64,000 nt of DNA from Erigeron canadensis. Taxonomy: Eukaryota; Streptophyta; Magnoliopsida; Asterales; Asteraceae. Position numbers and translations under genes: made by a program. A model generated the notes under the pieces. It was not told where the DNA came from and did not search any database. It saw nothing but the letters and a program-made list of their open reading frames with translations. Every line of letters begins with the position of its first letter. Position 1 is the first letter of the stretch. Location of the stretch: NCBI RefSeq assembly GCF_010389155.1, contig NC_057764.1, positions 8,680,001 to 8,744,000 of the forward strand. Direction: 5' to 3'. Below are positions 43,841 through 55,877 of this stretch, one piece after another.

Positions 43841-45882
43841 TCGAATTTTCAATTTTTAAACCACATAAGCTTCATTCCTTAGCCAAATTTCGCGAATTAT
43901 CCAGAAATTTAAACAAGGAAAAATTCCAGAAATTCCAGAAACATAAACCTGTAGATACTCGTTACTAAGAACCTGTATCCACCCGAATATGCTATCGTAA
44001 ATCATCCATACTAACTTGTCATCACAATAATGTATCAAATAAATCTTACATTATTATCTTGACATAAAATCGATCATTTCTTCATTGATGTTTAACTCAA
44101 CAATGCAAATCATTTTAATGTAAGTTTGCATTACAATACAGCAAAATATCATATCAACAACCTATCACATTACATCTTAGGTTGTGATCTTGATAATACA
44201 ATGGTTACCTATCACTCTAAGTCTTAGGTTAAATACAAGACAATCCATCCTTGTAACACAGTTCTTGTAATTTCTGAGAGGCTTTTATTGTCCGTCGCAA
44301 TACAATTCCTAAAAGCAAGCGAAAACAATTTTGCCTTTAATCACAATCTGAAATTTTTGATGCCAACTACATTTAAAATGAGTTTATTGTCTATAAGCTG
44401 CACACTTAACAAACTTCATCAATGCATCAAAAACAACAATAAAAATATCATAAATATGCAAAACAGCCAAGATCTTAACCTAGCAATCATTACAAGATCT
44501 AAGGCAAGTCCAATCTTTGTCAAGCATACTTATCTACCAAAAACAATTGAAATTTCAAAAATTTACATGAAACACATTCAAAAATATTTTGACTTTTCAA
44601 TTTTCAAAACATTGCATTTTCTAAATTAAGCAACTTATGTATTAAATAGAAAATCCATCTTTTACACATTTATACCGTAAGCAACAAGACTTATATAATT
44701 CACTAAGAATTAGAACTTTTAATGCTTATTAAACCTCTCGTGCAATAAGAACTAGTTTGACACACAAACTGACACTTATTACAAAAATAAAAATAAAGAC
44801 GAAACAAAAATAAAAAAATAAAAATAAAAATAAAAAATAAAAAATAAGAATAAAAATAAAAATAAAATACTAAGCTACTTTATTTATTTACAAGAAGTTC
44901 TAAGTTTTTGCAGATTAGATCAGATTAGCATTTACATAAGTCTGCAGGTGAGAAGTAATTCTCTTATTATTAATTATGAACAGTGATTCAACCACAATTA
45001 CCAGTATATTTGTCCTCTTAAACACTCAGTACTTCCAGTTTCCTTTGAATTATGACACTTTCGACATACCCTGGCCAAGGACAGTCACCATGTAACCCGA
45101 GTAGCCTAATATGCCATTGAATAGTTTGCGAACTTATGTGACCCACATTCAGATATACTTCCGTAATCGATACAAGCACTAAGATAACAAATATTCAATA
45201 TATATTCAAAAACATCCTTAACAAATCATGAGACACTTTTTAGATAACAGAATTTAATTACTTTGTGATTTAACTTATTTGCTTTTGCACTTCATTATTT
45301 ATAAGGAACCCGTGATTTTCTATGAGACCCATGTAGCGAACTTTCTGACAACCTATCCCAAGTTGGAAGCTTTAGGTAGGCTAGGTATACAAAGACACCC
45401 CGAGGACATACTTGTCCGAATCTCAAAGACCACATTAGCCCCTTAATTTTCATTCATTTCATTTGCATAAACAATATCACATTTAACTTTCATGCTCATG
45501 ATTGGTAGAGGTTTTTGCCTATATATTGAACAAATCTTATAGTAATGCTAGATCTTTCACAAAATTTAAGGACTAGATCAATTCATTACTGAAAAGCAAG
45601 CATTCTCAGCCATATATCTGAATATGTTTCCCACAAGAACATTGTATAATTTAAGTTCAGATTAAGGAAACCTTGCTACTTTGTGTCTACCAGTATATCC
45701 CAAATTGTAATCACTGAACTAAGCAGTTATATTACGATTAAGCAGACTTAAAAGCTAAGTATCCTCACTTCTAATCATCTGACAGCATTAACTTAAATCT
45801 CCCCATATTTTTGTCACTTTCTTATTTTTCACATTTTTATGGTTTTTATGACACTAAGAACTATTTTTGTATTTTTATGACT
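43841..45882 (-). other. SIRE-3b non-coding spacer
   Basis: About 2 kb without an ORF, conserved with SIRE-3a 12568-14011 and 15850-16400. It lacks the Helitron-like insert. Its conservation shows it is part of the element; function unknown. Confidence 0.75.
44786..44872. repeat. AAAAATA microsatellite
   Basis: A-rich hexamer and heptamer units, interrupted. SIRE-3a has a shorter complementary tract near 13625-13675. Confidence 0.85.
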
Positions 45883-48800
45883 CTAGCCATTTACAGACAC
45901 AAACTTACAAAAATTAGTTCTTTGAGAGATTTCATATGAATCAGCATTCTTCATACCATTGAGAAGAATTAACTTCTCAAATCGAGTCTTATCAAATGCT
46001 TTGGTATATAGATCAGCTAAATTATCATCAGTTATAACCTTTTCCAAATGAATTAGCTTCTTTTGGGCACAATCACGCAAGAAATGATGTCTAATATCAA
46101 TATGCTTGGTGACCTTATGCATGACAGGGTTATTTGTAATTTCTATAGCTGACTTATTGTCTATTCTAATAGGAGTATCAAGAAAATCCATACCGTAGTC
46201 GCGAAGTTGTTGCTGAATCCATAATACCTAGGAACAGCAGCTACCAGCAGCCATATACTCTGCCTCACATGAAGACTGAGCAACACATGTCTGCTTCTTG
46301 CATTTCCACGATACTAATCTTCCTCCTAACAACTGACAACCTCCAGTCATAGACTTTCTGTCATTGTTACAACCGCCAAAATCCGAATCAGTATATGCAA
46401 CAAAATCAAACGTTCCTCCCATTTGATACCATAGACCAAGCCCTTGGTTTCCCTTAAGATAACGTAGAATACGCTTTAATGTAGTCAAATGTGACTCTTT
46501 CGGACTAGCTTGATATCTAGCGCAAAGACAAACAGCGAACATAATATCTGGACGCGAAGCAGTCAGATACATCAATGAGCCAATAATAGCTGCATCCACA
46601 AGTTCATCTTTTGGATCAAGAACTCCTAAACCATGATTTTGTTGAATATGAGTACCATATGTCTTGGACTCTAGCATTTGAAACCTCTCCAAGATGTCAT
46701 CGACATACTTAGACTGGTGAATAATGAATCCATCTTTCCTTTGATCTACTTGTAGTCTGAGAAAAAATTGTAATTCCCCCATAGCACTCATTTCAAATAC
46801 ATTTTTCATGCTCATTTCAAACTCTTTGCACATTTTTATATTAGATGAACCAAAAATGATATCATCCACATAAACTTGTACAATTAGATAATCTTGCTTC
46901 TTCCACTTGATAAACAATGTGTTGTCTATCGATCCTCTTGTGAAACCATTTGTCAACAAATGCGTCGACAACTTTTCATACCACACTCTGGGTGCTTGAT
47001 GCAATCCATAAAGAGCCTTATCCAAACGATATGCTCTTCTTGGATAATTCGGATCTTCAAACCCCGATGGTTGGTGAACATACACTTCTTCTTTAACTTC
47101 ACCGTACAAGAAGGCACTCTTAACGTCCAACTGATACACCTTTATACCTTTGAAACTTGCAAAAGCTAAAAATAACCTTATAGCTTCAATCCTAGCAACT
47201 GGTGCAAAAGTTTCGTTATAGTCATATCCTTCTCGTTGTGCAAACCCCTGAACAACCAAACGTGCTTTATTTCTAGTAATGATCCCTTGGTCATCTCGTT
47301 TGCATTTATATACCCAACGAGTTCCAATCGGTTCTTTACCTCTAGGCACTTCTACTAACTCCCAAACTCCAAGTTTTTCAAATTGAGCTAATTCTTCTTG
47401 CATAGCTTCAACCCAACATGGATCTTGAAGTGCTGCCTTAACATTCTTAGGTTCTACTTGTGAAATGAAACCAGAATACAACCACTCAGTTATCAAACTT
47501 TCACAGAACAAACTTGTTAGATCCTTATTCAACTGATTTCTAGTTCGAACAGGTTCTGTAGCATTTCCAAGAATATTTTCAACTTGGTGATCCTTATTAA
47601 TTCGATATTGAGGAACCGAATCAACATTCAAACTTTCTCCTAAATTTGTTCTAATCTGAAACTCAGGAGAGCTGAAATCATCTTCCGATTCTTCAGAAAT
47701 AGGATCATCATCAGGCAGTGTAACCTTCGATGGAGTAAGTGGTGTAGTATTTGTGGGTTCATTATTTTCTGAATCTGGTGTCTTATCCTTGTCCTTACCA
47801 CTTTCATCAACATCAGTAGTAGACTGAACGTTGGTTGGAGTAGTATCGACATTCCGAGTAGGCGGAGATATATCCATGTGATCTCTTAGAATAATCACAT
47901 CATCAATTGTCTCAGGATCTGAATAAGAATCAGGACCATGTAGTGAACTAAACACACTATCATAATCAAAGTTTTTGCCACTTCCAGAATGTATAGCAGG
48001 CTTATCACTGATAATCTTTGCCGGTCTGTTTGTTATAAACCCGTCGAATTGATGTTCCCGGTTTATAACCCATGAGAAATTCCTCTTCAACCTTTGAATC
48101 AAACTTTGACTGAGGTAGATACTTCAAGAAAGTACACGGTACACCAAATGGTTCAACATTCTGTAATTCGGTTTCTTCTTATGTAGAAGCTCATAACATG
48201 TCTTATTATGACGCTTAACTACAGTAACCCTATTTAAAATATGACAAGCTGTATTCACCGCTTCCGCCCAAAACATAGTAGGAAGCCCTGAATCTGCAAG
48301 CATAGTTCTGGCTGTCTCGATTAGAGTCCTATTCTTCCTTTTAGCAACTCCATTCTGTTGTGGTTCATACGGAGAACTGTATTGATGTTGGATTCCCTTT
48401 GACAAACAAAAGACATCCATCACATTATTCTTGAATTCAGTTCCATTGTCACTCCTGATTCTCTTAACACGAACTCCATAAATGTTTTCAGTTTCGACAA
48501 AGAAATTTATCAAAATCTGCGGAGTTTCATCTTTCGGTTTAAGAAAGAATACCCATGAGAATCTCGAGTAATCATCAGTAACCACCAAACAGTAGTACAT
48601 CCCACCGATACTTCTTACATTCACTAGACCAAATAAATCCATGTGAAGTAACTCGAAGGGATTGGCAATAGAATTTTCTTGTTTCGGTTTATGAGTAGAC
48701 TTTTGCTGTTTACCTTTTTAGACAAGGTACACATTTGTCTTCCATTCCAAACCGCTTCATGGGAACGCCGTCAACCAAACCATGTTTGACAATGTCATTC

Positions 48801-49273
48801 ATCTTTCGGAAATTGATATGTCCTATTCTTCTATGCCATAGTAACGATTCAGATTCATTTGCTTTTGAAAACAAGCAAACAGACTCATCTGGATTATCAA
48901 CACCTAACACAAGGCCATAGATGTCTCTCTTCCTAGGAGCTTTCAGCAGGATCCAGTCTTCAGGAATAACATATCCTCGTTTCAGTATAAGTGCTTCTTT
49001 CTCATTAAAATGGACAGTGTTACCCTTGTCACAAATCTGAGAAACACTTAATAAATTATGTGATAACTGTTCCACATAATTGACTTTCTCCAGCGTAATC
49101 TTCCCATTGACAACATCACCTTGGCCCGAGATGTTGCCGCCCTTGGGACCTGCGAAACTAACATACGAACCATTTACATCTTCATAAATGGACAAAACGT
49201 TCTTGTCCCCTGTCATGTGCCGAGAGCATCCACTGTCAACATACCAAAGATTGATAGGCTTCCTTGGTTCTCC
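45883..49273 (-). pseudogene. pol: SIRE-3b pol: protease, integrase, RT, RNase H (inactive)
   Basis: Exon 2 of pol starts at 49273. The protease has YVDSGCSRHM (Asp codon 49237-49235), followed by the HHCC region to 48710. A frameshift near 48710 leads into integrase (48642-48124), where the catalytic Glu in NGVAERKNR is Lys (codon 48342-48340). Another frameshift near 48160 comes before the RT frame 48102-46228, with QLDVKSAFLYG and YVDDIIFGS intact. TAG at 46230-46228 is CAG in SIRE-3a. RNase H continues in the same frame to 45883. Family usage (VCLCARYQASPKESHL, SCEAEYMAAG) is SIRE. Confidence 0.92.
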
Positions 49274-50805
49274 CTGCACATTAGACGATAAGATGGTTAG
49301 TTTCTGAAGGGAACCCAAACCTTTTGAGGTTTAGGTTTGCCGAATTCATCTCTAATGATCAATTCGGTCAATATCCATCGCTCTGTAATGGAGCCTTGGA
49401 TGAAGATGGTGTCACAGACTGTTTCTTAGGTGAAGTGAAACGAGTCTTAGGAGATGAATTCCTTGGTGAGTGAGTACCAAATCTAGGTTGACTCCCTAAT
49501 CGATCATAGAATTTAGACGAACTATTAATTCTAACAGGAGGAGATCGATTTTGTTAAGTCATCTTCCTAGGTGAATTACTCCTTTGAGGTGTACGAGAAC
49601 GACTCGGACTTACACTACTAGAAGTAGTATTCTGTGAAGGTCCCTGTCGTTTTGGAGTCTTAGATCTATTATTATGAGCAACAATATCTGAGTCACTAGA
49701 TCCTCCAGAAGACATACCCTTTTCAGGACATCTCCGTTTCCTATTTGGACAACAACTATAAACATGTCCTACTTCATAACAATAGAAACAGGATTTTTTA
49801 GCTCTTGCTTTCTTAGCTTTAACATCAAACTCAGTTGAAGTCATGCCCAAACATTCCTTAAGTTCAATTGTGGCTGACACCTCTTTTGATAAACCAGTTG
49901 ACTCATTTTTACCCGAAAAATGTACCTTCTTTTGAGAATTTTTATGAGTCTTGTATGGAGTTAAGCGGACTTCACTAGACGTAGATTCATCCTTATTCCA
50001 TACTTTATCAATCTTGTCATGATCGATCTTTTCAAAATCAACTTCATTTGATGTAAAAACAGTATCACATCCTTTCATTGTAAAACATTTAATGTTCTTA
50101 TCAACAGAACAAGTTGACTTTACTTGACTAGATGCTTTAGAAGTACTAGCATCATACACTCCATTCTTAGGATCCACTGGTTTAACACTCTTTAATTTTA
50201 TCAATTGAGCTTTTAGAGCTTTTAGGGGTCTTTGGATCAACATTTTGTTTTTCTGAAACTATTGAATCTATTTCACCACTGTCAATCTTTTCAGTAAGCT
50301 GTGTTAGAGACTCTGTATAATTATCATTGAATGGACCTTTAACTACATTATAACTCATACCCAAACCACTTTTATCTTTTGAATCCCGTGGTATAGGTTT
50401 TTGCATCTGCATTGATCGTATTAAATCAGATCCCCTAATTTGATCTAGTCTTGTATTAAGCTTAACTGTCTCCAACTTTGCGTCAACTAATTCTTTCTCT
50501 TTTTTAGAAAAGTCTTCAGTTAGTTGAGCGTATTGTTCATTTCCCACTTTTTCCATCAGAACTGACTCTTTTAGTTTTTCTTTTAATGCAAGAATATCCT
50601 TATCAGATGCACGAATCTTATCCTGATAAAGACTTTCTTGTTTTACCAAACCGGAATTTTTGGCAAACAAAGAGTCGTTTTCCTTTTTAAACATGTTGTT
50701 CTGACTAGTTAAGTTAATAACTGACTTATTCAAAATAAACACCTCAAGTTTTAAATCCGACACCATTTTACACACGTCAATTATAGAAGATAAAGAACAA
50801 GATAC
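49274..50805 (-). other. SIRE-3b probable alternative intron between Gag and protease
   Basis: On the minus strand the donor is AAG|GTATCT (50806/50805) and the acceptor CTAATGTGCAG|GG (49274/49273), with an ACTAAC branch-like motif about 25 bp upstream. Both edges are at codon boundaries. As in SIRE-1, translation across the donor reads Lys-Val-Ser, and a Trp-Val-Pro-x-x-Asn-stop (TAA at 49299-49297) ends Gag just before the acceptor. The intron is 1,532 bp and holds the Gag coiled coil and a second zinc knuckle. Confidence 0.7.
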
Positions 50806-52541
50806 CTTCTAATCTGCAGCCTTGCAATCTGCCATGTATGCAACAAAGTCTTCAGTTGTCATACCTTCAGGTATCACGAAGTTCTTCATCTGTTCTTCAA
50901 TGCTCTTCATGGAAATGTCATCAACAGGATTTGATGACTCTTCCTTTTCTTCAGATGCTTTTACTGCAGTCATTTGTTCACTCTCAGATCTTACTGTCTC
51001 CGCAACATTACACATATTATTCTGTACTATCTCAGATGCACTTTCTTCACTTGAGTACACAGCATAATCAATCGTTGCAGCTACCTCATCATATAATTCT
51101 ACCATGTAGACATGATTCGAGGTATCATCAAATTGTGTATCCCATTGATAAGTACCATCTGGATTTTGAACAACAACAGCCTTTGACTCCGAAAATGGTG
51201 ACGAAACTGGGTGTTGTGGAGTAGCAGGATATATAATCATTGCTTGCGTCTTATGATTATTCGGAGTAATACCGCCTTGATTGTAATTTTGACGACCAGC
51301 AACGGTATTATCAATCCACTTTGGTCGTTGACACTCTCTTGCAAAATGACCAAATCCATCGCAGTTATAACATTTCACCTTGGATTTGGCAAAGCCTTTA
51401 GTGCCATTACCTATAGGTCTCCCAGTTCTCTGAGTGAATCTTCTGACCTTAATAGTAAGCATAGCAAGCTGCCATTGTAGATCCATTTCTTCCAAATCAT
51501 CAAGATCTATTTGATTGTAATCCTTATCAATTACTGCAGGATCAGTAACCTTTCCTCCAATAAATGCTTCATGAGCATTACAAAAAGCTGAGTAAACACT
51601 CATTCTTCCTTCAGCAGAACTCATACTAATTGGCATAGAGTGAAAAAATTGTACATTGCTCTTGACATTTGAATGTGTATTGTCATAAGCAACATATCCA
51701 ACAATACCTTCAGCATCTACTATTGGTGTAGCTTCTGCACCACTTAGAAATGCATTGTTTCCTGAGATGGAACTTGCTAAATGAACAGACTTAGCATGAT
51801 ATAAGGATGGATCTTGTGTAAAATTCGAGTGAGTATCTTTAATCCTTCTTTTCATGTCTCTGTTCTTCAGCTTGGAGACTACCTTTTCAAAATCCCATGT
51901 ACTGTATTCCTGATCATCTTGAAGTTGATGAACATAATCAGTCCATGTCTTAGGCAGTGAATCCAGAAACTTATCAACTAGCTCAGTTTGAGGATAAACA
52001 ACTTCAAGTATGACAACTCAGTGGTCAAATGACTGAATCGAATAATAATCTCATCAAGAGATTCCCCTTTCAGTCCATTAAAAGCTTCATACTGGCGCTT
52101 GAGAAGCTTGATACGGTTCTTCTTCAAAGTTACATCGCCCTCACAATATCTTTCGAGAGCATCCCATAAATCCTTTGAAGTAGTGTATTTTTTAAACAAA
52201 TGTACACCATCTTGAGGCAAGGCCATAGTAAGAGTAGACAATGCCTTTCCCTCAACAACGTATCTTTTACGTTCTTCAATAGGCATATCAGCATAAGTAT
52301 ACCTACTGATCACTCTGTTCTTCTCATATGAAGGCCAATCAAAACCTTGAGTTATCATTAGCCACATTTCCATGTCAGTGAGACGAATGTAGTCTTCAAA
52401 ACGTCTCTTCCACATCCAATAATTTTCCATACGGAAAAGCTTTGGAGGTGTATTACCTCAACCAACCTCATGATCGTGCATGATCATCTGGCTGATAAGT
52501 AAGGCATTGGGTGAGTTTGCGGCAGCTGGTAAGGTCGTCAT
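49297..52541 (-). pseudogene. gag: SIRE-3b gag, several stops and frameshifts
   Basis: The start is ATG at 52541-52539 (MTTLPAAA), about 375 bp after the primer site. It has a TGA at 52460-52458, the copia Gag domain (MENYWMWKRRFEDYI onward), a frameshift near 52000, a CCHC knuckle CYNCDGFGHFAREC (51372-51331), and a TAG at 50811-50809 three bases before the donor. Within the intron lie a coiled coil (about 50775-50400), a frameshift near 50215, and a degenerate second knuckle CFYCYEVGHVYSCC (49790-49749). It ends at TAA 49299-49297. Confidence 0.85.
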
Positions 52542-52589
52542 TTCGAATCTTTTGAATTCAAATAAAACGAAACACTACTTAGTTCGTAT

Positions 52590-52780
52590 AGCACGAAGGA
52601 CACGTGGCACGAAGCACGAAGCACACGTGGCACGAAGCACGAAGTCACGTGGCACGAAGCACGAAGTCACATGGCACGAAGCTATATGACTTCTACAAAG
52701 TACACGTCGCACGAAGTACGAAACACAAGTCATGACCTAAGTCACGAAGAGTGGTTCGCGCTGACGTGGCATGAACACGA
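52590..52780 (-). repeat. G-box/ABRE repeat array in the SIRE-3b leader
   Basis: CACGTGGC occurs at 52601-52608, 52624-52631 and 52646-52653, with a decayed CACATGGC at 52668-52675; spacing is 22-23 bp and the units share GCACGAAG. Further variants (CACGTCGC near 52703, GACGTGGC near 52763) follow. The array lies between primer site and gag. CACGTGGC is the plant G-box/ABRE core. Confidence 0.75.
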
Positions 52781-52915
52781 AGTTCACTTCATGCTGACGT
52801 ATGCACGAAGTAACACGAAGAAGAGCACGAATTTTCAAATTAACACGAATTTCGAACGAAAATTGCAATCAATAGCTAATCAAACGATCTTAAACCTTCT
52901 GGTAATCAACCTTAG

Positions 52916-52928
52916 GGCTCTGATACCA
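52916..52928 (-). other. SIRE-3b primer-binding site
   Basis: On the minus strand TGGTATCAGAGCC lies two bases from the LTR end and matches initiator Met-tRNA. Confidence 0.93.
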
Positions 52929-52930
52929 CT

Positions 52931-53613
52931 TGTAAGGTGCCCTATTGTTGCGTGGATCGTAATAAGATGTGATTCGTTGTATCAAGAGTGCGGAATCCTC
53001 TTGAGATAACTAGATTGCTATTGCCTTTTGTTAATTAACAAGTAATTAATCAACCCAAGGAGATGCACAAGGCTTGTGGTTCGTGTAGGAGAACACACGA
53101 AGGAACAATTAACCTTAGTTCGTCAATTCATGAATAATTATCAAGAATTCGAAAATCATTAACCTAATTTCGTAGATTAGGTCTTGTATTTATACTAATT
53201 GAGTATTAGATCGTGTGGGCTTAGGCCTTAATTACGTATTAGGCCCGAAACAATAAACAAACCGATCTCCCCATGCTGATGTCAGCATGAGGCTGATCCT
53301 TCATGCTGATGACGTCAGCACGAGGGACGACCCATTGTTCTTTGTTTGACTTCGTTTGGCTCGTACATAACATCCAATCATCGTTTAAGTGTTCTACGAC
53401 ACTTATAAACCTTGATTTTATGTTTTTGTACCTGCAAAATAATATATAACACACAAACACAATACAAAACATAAACAGATATAATATTGAAGTTCAAACA
53501 TAATCATTAAATATCAACACAAGTTCTTATTTAAATGATTACAAACATAGTTCCTAAAACATAAACGATAATCAAATCTATGTTGCGATTCTCTCAACGA
53601 ATCTGCACCTACA
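52931..53613 (-). repeat. SIRE-3b 5' LTR (683 bp)
   Basis: On the minus strand it runs from TGTAGGTGCAG to GCACCTTACA. The TATA box is at 53194-53188. Upstream, TGACGTCA survives near 53313-53320 and a decayed TGATGTCA near 53278. It aligns with the SIRE-3a LTR. Confidence 0.92.
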
Positions 53614-54568
53614 ATGTGCTAAACGTGTGAGGCTTTAATGCCTTAATGATTGATGTATTAATGTGTTTAAGGTGTATTTATATGCCTTTAAAGGTGCTTA
53701 AAGTGTTTAATGTGTTGTAAGTACTCCCAATAGGAGTTTTGAGCCAAATATGAGCTCTGTGGAAGTTCGGGGACTAGTTTTGACATAGGTAGAAACCTAA
53801 AATCGGGATTAAGGGTTTTGTATCAGCTTATTTGCCCCTAATTGCAGAAAATTAATCCTATCTTTTAACCCTAAACCACCCCCTAGCCTATATCAATCCT
53901 TTATTTGATTTTCTACCGATTTCGGGTCCATTAGGAGCAATTAATCACTTGTATATTGATCCGGTAATCATCTTCAAGGTAAGGATTGTATTCTCCACTG
54001 ATTTTAGGTCATTCCTAAGTGTTCATCTCGTTCATACTTGAACTTGATCGGTTATTTGTGTTTCGTTGCTAGAATCGGTGATTTCGGATCGTTCGGTAAC
54101 CCTTATTTCGATCAATTGAGGTTTAGTGATTTCCTACAGGTATGAACATGATAATGATGATTTTTTTGATGATATTATGTATTTCATATGAGTGTCACAT
54201 CTGGTCTTGAGGTTTGATTTGGATTCGATTGCGTTTGTGAGTTAATTTAGGTCATTTAGATGTCAAATCGATTGTAAAATGAGTATAATGAATCCATGAA
54301 TCAATTGATGACTTGATAATTATAATTAAGCCTTAATTTGATGTGTATGAACTGTAGAGGTCATGGTGGCTTAACATGGATGTTTGATGGTGGAAATTGT
54401 TTGCAAAACAAAGGGTTTATTAGGTCTTAAAAAATTCAGTCGTATTGCAAAAATCATATCTTCTTTATAGAACGTATTAAAAGATGAATCTTACATTTTT
54501 AAAAACTTCTTTGAGTCCCCTACGTTTGTTAAGAACTGAGTTTTCTCTGATTTGGTTGTCTTGTATGC

Positions 54569-54723
54569 CAAAAGTAGTCTACAAAACTGAAAGTAGTCAA
54601 AATATGAAAGTAGTCTACAAGATATGAAAGTAGTCTACAAAAAGAGTCAAGTAGTCTACAAATGAGTCAAGAAGTCTACAGAATGGTATAGTAGTCTACA
54701 ATAGGTGAAAGTAGTCAACAAAG
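54569..54723 (+). repeat. AGTAGTCTACAA array, 3' LTR copy
   Basis: It has eight motif copies against seven in the 5' LTR array (22144-22279). Confidence 0.8.
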
Positions 54724-54962
54724 ACTATTATACGACATGTATATAGACTATAGGCCGGTTTAGCTTCATTCATGCTCGTTAATCGGTCCTATGTTTGTTA
54801 TAGGTAGTCGGGAATACTTGCTTTGCACGATAACCTTAGTTATCGTTTGTGTGCGCTTCTACGAGGTAAGATAACATCTTTTGTCACCTGGTGGTACAAC
54901 AAAACACGTTTATCATAAGTAAAACCTTCCAAACGTTTATTTTTGATTAAAAGTAAAGTAAA

Positions 54963-55877
54963 TGTTGGAATTTCGTATGCCCAAGACACATATTAAATTG
55001 ACGTGGCTAGTATGTGATGATCCAAGTCAGGTCATACCCAATAACAAGTTAGACAAACACTTATGATATTTATTTATATGATATGATCTTTAAATAAATA
55101 TCAATACTTGAAGCATTTAGAAAATGAGTTTCTAAATAAATGCACTTGAGAAATATAAGTAAATTATATGGATAATTTATTTTGAGAAATATTTGAATGT
55201 GTTTATTTGGCAAAATAAACACTTATGTGTGTTGTGTATAATACATAATATATTACATAAGGTATATAACATGTTATAATACATTTATATATATTGTATA
55301 AAAGGAAAATGCATGTGAATTTTGAGTTGGTGAGACCCATGTGGTCTCACATTGGGGCCGGCCCCCTCTCACCCAAAACACACATACATTTGCTTGTTTT
55401 ATATAACTCACTAGCTACATTGGAAACACACACTTAATACATGCACTTGCTATAGTGTTCTCTCAACTCTCAAGAGCAAAAACTCTCTCTTTTTCTCTCT
55501 TGATTTTCGGCACAAACAAAGAAAGAAGAGAAGGGTTTTTCAAGTCTAAATCCTAGCATATTTGGGTGTTTGTTGGAGGCTTGGGGTATGCAAACTTGAG
55601 GTACTTCTATTTTGAAGACTTGGCTTATTTAAGAACATCATCTTCTTCATATCAACCTTCTCATAAGCTTGGAAGAAGGTAGTCTTCTAAACACCCTATG
55701 GTTGTTATTTTGATTGTATGACATTCATATACATGGATCCTTATTGTTTGGGTTTTTCTTTTATAAGTTAAAATTTGGTTTTAACTATATATAACATAAT
55801 GAAAGGTTCACTTTTTCCGCTACGTTTTTCATGTTATAAGGATAATATGACTTTGATAAAACCCAAAAGACCCAACA
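54963..55877 (+). mobile_element. Solo LTR of an unidentified element (915 bp)
   Basis: It begins TGTTGGAATTTC and ends GACCCAACA, with perfect TGTTGG/CCAACA ends, and is flanked by the 5-bp duplication GTAAA (54958-54962 and 55878-55882). The Tekay-A 5' LTR is uninterrupted at the same place (near 22522). A TATA box (TATAAAA) is at 55297-55303. There is no internal region, so it is the product of LTR-LTR recombination. The orientation is set by the TATA box; the family is unknown. Confidence 0.9.

Larger units (their letters stand above)
27624..53613 (-). mobile_element. SIRE-3b: minus-strand SIRE element, split by SIRE-2, 3' LTR deleted
   Basis: Read on the minus strand: 5' LTR 53613-52931, primer site, leader with G-box array, gag, pol, non-coding spacer, third ORF part 1, AT-rich gap, and part 2, which is interrupted by SIRE-2 (28642-40112) and resumes at 28641-27624. 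The 3' LTR is absent. The element sits in the Tekay-A 3' LTR. Confidence 0.92.

Noticed and set aside
44288..44629. 113-codon plus-strand frame in the SIRE-3b spacer
   Set aside because: It is antisense to the element, low in complexity, and not open in SIRE-3a.
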